From Lineus longissimus (taxonomy: Eukaryota; Nemertea; Pilidiophora; Heteronemertea; Lineidae), in the NCBI RefSeq assembly GCF_910592395.1, contig NC_088326.1, positions 2,857,001-2,921,000 of the forward strand: 64,000 nt of DNA, written 5' to 3'. Shown in pieces: positions 49,145 through 59,541 of this stretch; the first letter of the stretch is position 1; every line of letters starts with the position of its first letter. Below the pieces are notes generated by a model. The model searched no databases. It worked only from the letters and a program-made list of their open reading frames with translations, and was not told the DNA's origin. The position numbers and the translations under genes are program-made.

Positions 49145-49967
49145 CCACTGGCTTATTTGCAGTGTTACATCTTGTAATCACTGGCTTATTTGCAGTGTTA
49201 CATCTTGTAATCACTGGCTTTTCGTATATCTTAGATCTTCATAGTAACCACTGGTTTATCCACAATCAGTGTTACTTTGTCATAAGACATATATTTTCAC
49301 CCATTAAGGGTATTTGCAGTGTTACATCTTGTAATCACTGGCTTATTTGCAGTGTTACATCTTGTAATCACTGGCTTTTCGTATATCGTAGATCTTCATA
49401 GTAACCACTGGTTTATCCACAATCAGTGTTACTTTGTCATAAGACATATATTTTCACCCATTAAGGGTATTTGCAGTGTTACATCTTGTAATCACTGGCT
49501 TTTCGTATATCTTAGATCTTCATAGTAACCACTGGTTTATCCACCATCAGTGTTACTTTGTCATAAGACATATATTTTCACCCATTAACGTATTTGCAGT
49601 GTTACATCTTGTAATCACTGGCTTATTTGCAGTGTTACATCTTGTAATCACTGGCTTATTTGCAGTGTTACATCTTGTAATCAGTGGCTTATTTGCAGTG
49701 TTACATCTTGTAATCAGTGGCTTATTTGCAGTGTTACATCTTGTAATCACTGGCTTATTTGCAGTGTTACATCTTGTAATCACTGGCTTTTCGTATATCT
49801 TAGATCTTCATAGTAACCACTGGTTTATCCAACATCAGTGTTACTTTGTCATAAGACATATATTTTCACCCATTAAGGGTATTTGCAGTGTTACATCTTG
49901 TAATCACTGGCTTTTCGTATATCTTAGATCTTCATAGTAACCACTGGTTTATCCAACATCAGTGTTA
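49145..49967 (+). repeat. Composite minisatellite with 33-bp monomer
   Basis: Runs of a 33-bp monomer (TTATTTGCAGTGTTACAT plus cttgtaatcactggc) alternate with a longer ~125-bp segment (tcgtatatcttagatcttc to cacccattaaggg). The whole makes a higher-order array of ~157 bp or larger units. Confidence 0.93.
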
Positions 49968-49969
49968 CT

Positions 49970-50140
49970 TAAGGAATTGAACCCGAGGCGGAGGACCTTG
50001 GTTGAGTTACCAAGACACTCGAGGGTGGAGCTAAAATACAGTCCAAACCCGAGCCGACAGGCGAGGGTTTGGACGAAATTTTAGCTCCACCCGAGAGTGT
50101 CTTGGTAACTCAACCAAGGTCCGAAGCCGAGGGTTCAATT
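49970..50140. mobile_element. Long palindrome inserted in the minisatellite
   Basis: Arms starting AGGAATTGAACCCGAGG and ending GAGGGTTCAATTTCT fold over about 75 bp each around a short G+C-rich centre. It opens a 630-bp block (49,968-50,602) that interrupts the satellite, which resumes with TAATAAGACATATATTTTCA at 50,603. Confidence 0.7.
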
Positions 50141-50602
50141 TCTATTCTAAAATACCTCAAACTTAAAAAGATAGGCCACGAAATAACTTGAATATGTGCG
50201 AATTTGGCAAATTCCATCCATCGCCTGCCCGGAGCGCCGGTAGCGCCGTTGTTTACATTATGTTACGGCAGCCCGTATAGGAAGTCCGGATCGGCTCGCT
50301 CAAGTGACGCTAAAATCCGCGCAAATGGGCTATTTGGAGCGTTTTTCTCAGCAAATATGTGTAGTGCTCATTAAAAAACTTAGGGTGGTTGATGCTTCCT
50401 TGGCTGATTTGTGTTTGAAGCAGTGTTTTGAGAGCCTCAAACTTCTGAAGTGAGCTGTGTGCATGGTTCCACATTTTAGTGCAACCCGAGGGAACTTTGG
50501 TAGAGCATCTTGGTTGCGTGTCCAAAACACTCCACTCTCAGAACGAGGCTTATGCATTTTCCATTTAAAAGTTGACTTTACGGTACCAAGGTATTTTAGA
50601 AT

Positions 50603-50650
50603 CTGTAATAAGACATATATTTTCACCCAAGGGTATTTGCAGTGCTACTC
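50603..50650 (+). repeat. Satellite remnant beyond the interruption
   Basis: taagacatatattttcaccc then aagggtatttgcagtg continues the composite satellite unit truncated at 49,967. Confidence 0.8.
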
Positions 50651-50740
50651 TTTGTCATTCATGCAAAGAACTTCAATCGTAGTGTTTCTGGTAGTCATGT
50701 GAGCCATTGCTTGTGATGCCGGTTACGCGCTGAAGTTTTT

Positions 50741-52282
50741 GCAGAAGTATTAGGAGCATACTTCTATATAGGCCTACTCTCATTGATTGCTTTCGTGAGT
50801 TACACTCGTTTACTTCAATTTATTTGCAGTGTTACACAGTGACTAGATTTTCGCAGAAGTATTAGGAGCATACTTCTATATAGGCCTACTCTCATTGATT
50901 GCTTTCGTGAGTTACACTCGGTTACTTCAATTTATTTGCAGTGTTACACAGAGACTAGATTTTCGCAGAAGTATTAGGAGCATACTTCTATATAGGCCTA
51001 CTCTCATTGATTGCTTTCGTGAGTTACACTCGTTTACTTCAATTTATTTGCAGTGTTACACAGAGACTAGATTTTCGCAGAAGTATTAGGAGCATACTCC
51101 TATATAGGCCTACTCTCATTGATTGCTTTCGTGAGTTACAATCGGTTACTTCAATTTATTTGCAGTGTTACACAGTGACTAGATTTTCGCAGAAGTATTA
51201 GGAGCATACTTCTATATAGGCCTACTCTCATTGATTGCTTTCGTGAGTTACACTCGGTTACTTCAATTTATTTGCAGTGTTACACAGAGACTAGATTTTC
51301 GCAGAAGTATTAGGAGCATACTTCTATATAGGCCTACTCTCATTGATTGCTTTCGTGAGTTACACTCGTTTACTTCAATTTATTTGCAGTGTTACACAGA
51401 GACTAGATTTTCGCAGAAGTATTAGGAGCATACTCCTATATAGGCCTACTCTCATTGATTGCTTTCGTGAGTTACAATCGGTTACTTCAATTTATTTGCA
51501 GTGTTACACAGAGACTAGATTTTCGCAGAAGTATTAGGAGCATACTTCTATATAGGCCTACTCTCATTGATTGCTTTCGTGAGTTACACTCGTTTACTTC
51601 AATTTATTTGCAGTGTTACACAGTGACTAGATTTTCGCAGAAGTATTAGGAGCATACTTCTATATAGGCCTACTCTCATTGATTGCTTTCGTGAGTTACA
51701 CTCGTTTACTTCAATTTATTTGCAGTGTTACACAGAGACTAGATTTTCGCAGAAGTATTAGGAGCATACTTCTATATAGGCCTTCTCTCATTGATTGCTT
51801 TCGTGAGTTACACTCGGTTACTTCAATTTATTTGCAGTGTTACACAGTGACTAGATTTTCGCAGAAGTATTAGGAGCATACTTCTATATAGGCCTACTCT
51901 CATTGATTGCTTTCGTGAGTTACACTCGGTTACTTCAATTTATTTGCAGTGTTACACAGAGACTAGATTTTCGCAGAAGTATTAGGAGCCTACTCCTATA
52001 TAGGCCTTCTCTCATTGATTGCTTTCGTGAGTTACACTCGGTTACTTCAATTTATTTGCAGTGTTACACAGTGACCAGATTTTCGCAGAAGTATTAGGAG
52101 CCTACTCCTATATAGGCCTTCTCTCATTGATTGCTTTCGTGAGTTACACTCGGTTACTTCAATTTATGTGCAGTGTTACACAGTGACTAGATTTTCGCAG
52201 AACTGTTAGGAGCCTACTTCTATATAGGCCTACTCTCATTGATTGCTTTCGTGAGTTACACTCGGTTACTTCAATTTATTTG
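50741..52282 (+). repeat. 112-bp satellite, 14 tandem copies
   Basis: GCAGAAGTATTAGGAGC recurs every 112 bp at 50741, 50853, 50965 and so on to 52197. Variants (cactcg-g/t-ttac, cacag-a/t-gac, tact-t/c-cta) show a three-unit (336-bp) internal duplication near 50,895-51,567. Each unit carries TTATTTGCAGTGTTACA, also found in the neighbouring 33-bp array. Confidence 0.97.
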
Positions 52283-52381
52283 ACTTTTCTTGTGCGATTA
52301 CACGAGAAAGGCAACAAATGCTATAATCTGGACTTGAACGCAGTTGCCCCGATGACGGCAATACCTTTTCCATCATCTTAC

Positions 52382-52791
52382 CAGGGTTTCCGCCAGGAAT
52401 TTACGTTAGGGGGGCACAAACCGGGAATTTTTTTTTTTTTTTGGCTAGATGCCCGGAGAATGCGTTTTCCGAGCATTCCAGAGCCAAAAAATCACGTGCA
52501 AAAACACCGGTTTTCCTACATGAATTTTTGAAAATCGGCAAAAGAATACATAGATAGTGATGAATATATGTCGTTGAAATGTTATGAAAATACAGCTGAT
52601 GAATTCCCTCTCAAGTAGTCTGTTTGATACTTTCTGACACATCCCTGATGTTGTCAGTAACTGATAAGGACATTATAGTGATTCACACCTTATCTTATCT
52701 CTTTCATTTATACTCAGCAAAGTTGAGGGGGGGGCAAGCCCCCCCCTCAACTTTGCTTCCCCCCCCCCCCCCCCCCCTGGCAGAAACCCTG
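52382..52791. mobile_element. hAT-like non-autonomous element
   Basis: Ends CAGGGTTTCCGCCAGG (52382) and CCTGGCAGAAACCCTG (to 52791), a CAGGG-type hAT terminus. Immediately outside is CTTAC on both sides (5 bp; hAT normally makes 8). A poly-T run, a poly-C run and an inner palindrome (GCAAAGTTGAGGGGGG and its complement) lie inside. Confidence 0.7.
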
Positions 52792-52806
52792 CTTACATAT
52801 CATTTT

Positions 52807-54892
52807 TTACTTGACCAACATCTGAACCACCACGAAGCCGTCTAGTAGTGGGTCATCTTCTTCATCAGCAATGTCATTTGTGGAGGCCCTGGGCCGGATC
52901 TGAAAGAAATTGATTGAAAAAAATTAACAAAAAGTCAAAATCACTGAGAATTACTCATCAAAAGGTTAGAGTAGGCTTACGATCTCAGCAAAAAGTCAAA
53001 ATGACTTAAAACTCACTGCAGGTAGCCTACATTTATAGACATGTACATGTAGGCCAACATAAAATCCACCGTTAGAAAACTGTTTGGTGCTGTTATATGG
53101 CAGGAGTTTGTCTGCTGGTAGTAGGTCTATCTAATGCTATTCCCATAAGGAAATGCGTTTTCGGATGCTGAACATTATATTTCGCCTACAAGGAAACCCC
53201 CTATACACCAATGTCCTTAGGCTGATGAGAACCATTTAGCCCCAAAGGAGATAACATCTTATAATATCAGGCAATCCTCGTATGGATTCGGTGAATCTCT
53301 ATACCTCGTCCCAATCTCGTTTACTCTAGGATCATTGCACACTCTTTGTCGTTTACTGTCTCTATCATTGGTGGCGTTGGTGTGCATCCGCAAGGTAGAG
53401 ATTCGCTGAATCCAGGCAGGCCTAGTTGTATTGATTCGGCGAATCTCTACCTCGTCGCAACCTCGTTTCTCGGCCTCGCTAACCCCGGGATCATTGTCAT
53501 CATCAAATGATTTAGGCGAGGCAAGAGAGCGTGAATATTTGAAAAACAATGAACGCAATGCCCGGATGAAGGAGGTTGACCTCGTGGCTGCAGGCCTATA
53601 TATATATCGTATATCCGTAAAGGCAAATATAGCCCTAATCAAATACAGGAGAACGATTTTACAGGTTTGTGCAGCAGTTGAAACTTTTATTAGTTTTTTG
53701 GCCCACACCCCGCGTAGAGGTTCATCAGAGCGAAGCGAAGACCGAAAGATCCTTCGAGGTTTTTCACAATCCGGCTCATTGGTGTTTTCCATTTTATCAA
53801 AACTAGCTCTACGGAGAGCATACTTGTGTTGGGAAAAACCCATTTAGTCGGAGTTTTCAGAAGCGCAAAAACCTTTATTTCTAGGGCTAATAGCCTAAAG
53901 AGTGTAGCATATTCTGGGGACTTCAACTAGTAGATCATTTTGTTTTGATATTTCGTTATTTTGCTGTTTTGATGCATCCTTACTAGAAAAAAACCTGAAG
54001 TGGATTTAGTGGCTTTCGCTTCTTGAGGTCTTTGCTGTTACCTGGGTTCGGCGGAGCTCCTCAATCTTCTTGCTGTGCGCTTTGATGATGGCTGCGATGT
54101 CCATCCGATTTAGCATCTCAAAGAGGTCCAGAAGAACGTCGTATTTGCCGCATTTAAGAAGGGCTTGCCTTTAAAGGAATATATACAAGAAGTTATTGTC
54201 AATTAATGGTCGCTGGCTAGGGTCCATAAGTCTGAGATAGGGGTAGGCCTACACGTTAGACGAGGTACGTAGAACGCCATCATTCATAAATGCTTTTAAA
54301 CCGTTATGGTGCAGGTCTTTTTTAATTCATCTGTTAATCAACCTAGGCAAGATAATTTTTGTAAACATAGCAATATTATCCTGACAGCGTTCTGCCCACA
54401 TGATCATGCTCAAAGTATATAGTTGTCACGACCATTTCCGAGCATAAATTAGGACACTCGAAGTTTGCCGAATGATCCTGTGAGATTTGTTTTTACACAT
54501 AACATATCACTGACTGAGGAAAAATACACCTTCCTAATATTGTGACCATCTTCTGGCTTGGGCTTTTTTTCCAATCTCCAAGAGGAGATGTGGTGGCGAA
54601 CGTACCACATGTACAAGAAGACTTAACGCTTAGCGATTAAGAAACTTGCCACTGTTTTTGAAACAGGATACAGACAACGACGACCACGACGGACGACGGA
54701 CAAAGCGGTGAGTCAAAAATGCCTACTCTTCAAGCATCGCCCAAAAGCCGAAGAAGTCCACTACGCTGGCGATGGAATTCTTGGGAACCATGCCGGATGT
54801 TCTGATGACCTGATTCAGGTTTCTTAGCTCCTGCTCCGTAATCTCGGTGGCCAGTTTGCACATCAGTTGTGCATGGCAACGACGATCCAGAT
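52807..54892 (-). pseudogene. Death-effector-domain gene with a frameshift (5' exon not found)
   Basis: Exons 54892-54727, 54169-54042 and 52899-52807. The first gives DED helices 1-4 (CHAQLMCKLATEITEQELRN, VVDFFGFWAMLEE); the second gives helices 5-6 (LKCGKYDVLLDLF, then EMLNRMDIAAIIKAH) including an RxDL-like RMDI; the third gives an acidic tail ending GFVVVQMLVK and stop. DEDs mediate FADD/caspase-8-type apoptotic assembly. A run of four T (54120-54123 on the plus strand, four A) puts exon 2 one base out of frame: the DED frame meets TGA right after DLF, while the remaining helix and the third exon read on only in the next frame. It could be a real disruption, an allele or a base error. 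The start exon is missing. Confidence 0.55.
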
Positions 54893-55080
54893 CTGGAAAG
54901 ACAGAATCCTCGCATCATTTTGGCGGACCAAACCTCTGAAATCATCTTTTAACTTGCTAGCGTTTTTGGGGCCCGAGGGCGAGAACAAAGACGTTTTTAA
55001 CCATTATGGTGCAGGTCTTTTTAAATTCATTTGTTAACCGACCTAGGCAAGATAATGTTTGTAAACATAGCAATATTACA
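54295..55080. repeat. Dispersed 80-bp direct repeat pair
   Basis: 54295-54376 and 54997-55075 share ATGGTGCAGGTCTTTTTAAA-like sequence through gacctaggcaagataat and tgtaaacatagcaatatta. Nature unknown. Confidence 0.6.
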
Positions 55081-57538
55081 GCAAATTAGAGCTTTTAATA
55101 TCAATGAACACAACGCTTCGTCAATGGCAATTTTGGAACCCTTTCTCAAGCCTTGGCCCTTTTCTGCCCACCACCTCCCCTTCTGAAAATCCTACGTCGA
55201 GCCAGGTATTTTCGCAAAAAAATATGCCAGAATACTTACGGCTATCCCTTAACTGAACCGCCATTCGTCTTTCCTACCGCCTTTGCTTATTCTCAGTTTG
55301 TTCTAACAAAACTTGCGTTTACACAACCTATAGATTGAAGCAAATTGCTAAAATGAATCGTTCAAGTGGTCTTATGAGGTCACGAACAACCCGAAGGCCG
55401 TTGTGACCAGTTGGCAGCACCGAAAAACTCGGTTTCTTAGTATTGCTACAGTATAGAATATAAAAATCTGTCAATTTCATTTGTCATTCTTTAGCCTTGA
55501 TGGAATATTCTCAACTAGGGAAAATAATTATTTTGTCGAAAATGATGAAAGAATGAAACTTCTGGCGGGGCTAGCTCTAAACTATGAGTAAGGTGGATGG
55601 TAAGCTGGGTCGCGCTGATAGGGCCTACCAGTGATCAAAACTAAGGAGAAGTATGGAAGTGCGTCACATCAGCGGTTCTTACAATGTAGTAAAACTGATG
55701 GACCGATCGTGTCTTGAGTCTTCGAATACAATATAAATTATACCCAGCGAACAATCATTAAGTCCGATAGAAAAAAAGAAACCCATTGTAAAACAAAGGC
55801 ATTCAAAACGGAGCCTTCTGGAATATTGGGAAGATTGGATTCTTCCGGAGAATTTGACAATTAGAACTCGGATGGTTTCTCAACCTCCAGACCTAGCCCA
55901 GTGACACCTTGAATGACCACGTTATAATATCAGTCACTCAACTGTCCGAGGGGACGGTCTCGCATTTAAAACGGGCGGCGATCTAAAAGAGAAACATAGG
56001 CCTACCAATGATTTGAAAATCCAAAATGGCCGTTTATAACTGCCACTTTCGTTTTGTTGCATGATATACAAACCCCGTTATTTGAGCTGAGACTGGGTGG
56101 ACAGGACTTTTTAAGGGGCATATAGTCAATAATAAGCACAGTTCCCATCATTTGATTGAGAATTTGGGACAGAGGAATCATTGTATGTTGTAGGATAAGA
56201 GGTTTGATTATGAGCCGGGAAAAAACGACCTACCTTCTAATCGAAAAAGAAGCCTGGTTCCCCGTCCTATATATATACAGTGTAATAGAATGCTTGCTTG
56301 GTGGAATGAACTGATCAATATTGTCTCAATTTTTTAATTTCGGCACTGGGGCGAGTTTGATATTGTCCCGTACTGGCAACCCAATGTCATCGTCGATCAG
56401 ACCGAAGGTTCTGTGGTCAGTGTGGACGAGGTTCACTATTCAGTTGGCAGGCGCTGCTTTGAGCGACGATAGCGCAGGCAATAAACCCAAAGCACTATAT
56501 GTTGGCTACTTAATATATCACTTAGTCATGATCTTACAGCTAGATTTAGCTTTGACCAGGAGCAGTGTTCAGTTTTAGCTGAAACAAGTTGGTGGACTGG
56601 TTGTATATTCGTCCGCCATGTACCGACTTCTGCATGATATCAGTGACCGATCAGTGCAACCCGTGGGGGCAGATGGTATAGCTAGCGGCATGTTGGAAGT
56701 CTTGTCTGTTTTCACATTCAATCATGCACGTCACTAGGCATCGTTCACAGGTACTGGTCCTCAACTTGACCCATCGTACAATACGGTCGTGGCACCAGTC
56801 TCCGGTCATAATCCACAAATAGCGCCGTCTCTGATGAGGCCACGTCGATTTGATAAAAAAGCTAGAGGTCCCGGATAACAGCCGACGTCCGTGCCTGGGA
56901 CATCCCGAGATCAGGCTTTTTTTACTCCTACGTCATAAATCCAGGTGTATTGAAAACCACCAGGGTAGCCTGGGATGTGCGGGCCTGGGAATTATCATAA
57001 AATGGTGTCGCCGCACGGTCACGTTATTCGCAAGTGCATTATTATGGGACATAAAGCAATGTTGTTGATATATAACCCTGATCAAAAGGTATAGAGTGAA
57101 CGTCCTTTCAATTAGACACTCTGTTATCCGAATATCGAACAATACACCGATTCCGATGGCCCAGTGGTCTGAAGGCATCAATTTGCTAGCCTGTTCTCAT
57201 GAACGGAAGGTCGAAGGTTCGTGCCCCGTTCAGTTAGTAGCTTTTTCCATTGCGGCCGGTTGGTTAGCTGTCAGCTGCTCTTTGCCAGTCGTCTGGCATT
57301 AGCTAGAGTCAAAGAGTGTCTCAACGCCAAATCTGGCTGGTCCTTTCACAGGGGTGACACTATTTATAAATAACCGTCACCGTACAATAATGGGGGAAAC
57401 TTTTTCAAGGGGACATTTTAGACTGCTACACCGATGTCATTTTGAGTTCATATATCTCTCTCTTATTATCTTCAACAATAATATACATCTCCATCTAATT
57501 AAACTTTACAATAATAAAGCTATATCGGCAATACAATT
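54893..57538. other. No gene recognised
   Basis: Apart from the second half of the repeat pair I see only short frames without splice context. The 5' exon of the DED gene is expected here or beyond. Confidence 0.5.
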
Positions 57539-58064
57539 TTATGTTGTTGGTCCGTTTGAACTTTCTCGAAGCTGACCCCGACCTAAGTCTACTTTCTTCT
57601 CCATGTGATTTGTGTAGAAAAATGCCTGTGGTGCATCATTAATGTCGGTATTGTCAGCATGGTCTTTTGGACGTGGTGAGGTTATGAACCCGTATGGAAG
57701 CCAACTTCGTAACTTCGGATCAGTGGAGGATATCGAAATATGAATTTCAACTGAGATGACAATACAGATAGGCCTAGCTATTGAATGAGTTCCTATCCAA
57801 ACCAAGTGAACTTGTGCCCAGTGACACATGACGGTCCAAAGTCGAAGAAGGCGGGTTAGAACTATTGGAGGTTGGAGTAAAAATCTCGTCGGAGTTGGCA
57901 CTGGCCTGTTCTCGTTTTTTTTCTGAAGCCAACTTAACACCTAGGTAGAGACGCAGGACCTGAACACGACAATAACATGGATTACGGAATTGTTCGAGGC
58001 TCTTTAGTATTCGTGTATAAGCAACGACGGCATTAAAGATATTTCGTTCGCCAACGACAATCAT
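57539..58064 (-). CDS. Unrecognised small gene, divergent from 58332
   Basis: Starts ATG 58064 (MIVVGERNIFNAVVAYTRIL). A Ser/Thr/Asn-rich stretch (SANSDEIFTPTSNSSNPP) follows. The first frame closes soon after, but a good acceptor (attgtcatctcag) opens 57750-57539, reading STDPKLRSWLPYGF and HMEKKVDLGRGQL to a stop. The only phase-compatible donor I see (57803, gtttgg) is weak and makes a 52-bp intron, so the join is tentative. No family recognised. Confidence 0.4.
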
Positions 58065-58331
58065 ATTGCCAGTGATTGACTTTGAGGCGATTGCGACCTC
58101 GCAGAATCTACGTTACCCTGGAGATGTAAGATACGGTAACCATTATGATGTCATGTCACGTAACACGCTACCAATTGGCTAATCATTGAGACAAAGGTCA
58201 CCAGAGCGCAACCCGTGAGCGAAACCTCAGAAGTCATCGTTATTGAAGACCAAGTGTAACTTTTTACGAATCTATCTTTGAGGCACTTCCTCAATTGAAA
58301 AGATTCTAGTCAACGGACTTTCCGGATCAAA

Positions 58332-59541
58332 ATGTCCGGGGCAATATCACGTGAGAACACTTACGTCAGTAAGGCGAGAAAACACGAGAGTTTGGTTCCA
58401 CTGCGAGACCAGGGGATGTTGGATAGAAAGATGTCGGGGTTGGATGAAAAGTTGGCGAGAAAGATACAACAGCTGGAACTGGAGGAGAGACGCGCAAAAG
58501 TTGCAGCAGAAGACGACATAAAACAGATTGTTTATGAGGAAATAAATAAGCCTCCGAGAAAGAGACGGACTGGTGTGTGTGACGTCACAAGGATTGATCA
58601 CGTCTGCAACAATGATGAGGTCACTGGTCCAAGACCTCGTCATTCCACTGGCGATAATGCATACTCGGACCGGAAATACATGTACTCTTCTGTCATTGGC
58701 GAGTCGAAAATGAACAGAAGAAGATCGTCCAATGAGAATGAAGGTTACACAGAGAGATCGATTCTGTTTTCGGCGAAGAGAAATTCAAACTCTGATCAAG
58801 TCAGCCGCAGTTTTTCTGACGGAAGTACATGTACCCGTTTATCTGACAAACCTAGCCGCGTTTCCACCGGAAGTGCTAGTTTATCGGACAGAATTAAGCG
58901 ATTTTCTACCGGAAGTTACAATTCTGTTGTCAGCATGGACAGCCTTCTTGGCCCAGAGAGTCCCTCTGTCGGTAACGTACGACAGAATCAGTTCGCATTT
59001 GACGCTGCGGCTTGTCCCAAGAGAGCACCTGTAAGGGTTAACAGCGACAACAGTCTTCTGAGTAGACTCAACGGCGGAGTGCGCAAGCGCAGTGATGTCA
59101 CTGGAAGTAATGGTGGGCGACGTATGTCACTTCCTGCCGGTCAAATTCACCCCACCATTCCACCCTTGTATCTTGCAAGTAATGGAAAGCTACAGAAGGT
59201 ACGTCGTCACGCTCATATCTTATTCTGACGAAACGTCAAATAATCGTAATGCCCATTGCAACGCAGCGCTTTTCTATTTTCAGCGTAACTCGGCAGAACG
59301 GATGTATTTTCCAAGTACAGCGAGCACCAGGCCACGAAAGCCCCCAAAACGGGCCCCATTGAGCCTGGAGCAGCTGAGACACGACACAGATTATTGCGAT
59401 CACCTTTTGAGGCGCGCTTCTAACATGTCTAATGACAGTGGATTCTTGGGAGATGGGAGCGAGGATGACTATGAGTCTCTCAGGCATTGTCGATACCTTA
59501 GGAAACCCGCACACAAGACTGGTGATGAGGATGAATGTTAG
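58332..59541 (+). CDS. Unrecognised 374-aa basic, serine-rich protein
   Basis: Exons 58332-59198 and 59284-59541, phase 0, GT-AG, 374 aa. Residues about 35-70 form a charged helix (LARKIQQLELEERRAKVAAE) followed by a basic PPRKRR cluster that could be a nuclear signal. The middle is disordered and repeats STGS and SDR words (SRVSTGSASLSDRIKRFSTG). The C-terminus has a proline/basic patch (RPRKPPKRAPLSLEQLRHD), then an acidic SNDSGFLGDGSEDDYESL. No domain recognised. Its start codon is 268 bp from that of the divergent gene at 58064. Confidence 0.7.

Noticed and set aside
49162..49937. Repetitive 60-150-aa frames in the 33-bp array
   Set aside because: 33 is divisible by 3, so open frames arise automatically; no start context, splice structure or homology.
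50348..50626. 92-aa minus frame in the satellite interruption
   Set aside because: Looks mildly coding-like but I recognise no family and see no start or splice evidence.
50895..52097. Series of near-identical 64-aa open frames
   Set aside because: They are a by-product of the 112-bp satellite; 112 is not a multiple of 3 and the frames rotate between units.
49145..52282. CRISPR-like regular repeats
   Set aside because: Repeats are contiguous with no unique spacers, and the DNA is animal nuclear.
53259..53847. Opposing 194-aa and 138-aa frames
   Set aside because: Region is a set of direct and inverted repeats (GATTCGGCGAATCTCTACCTCGT and relatives); frames on both strands with no homology suggest chance.
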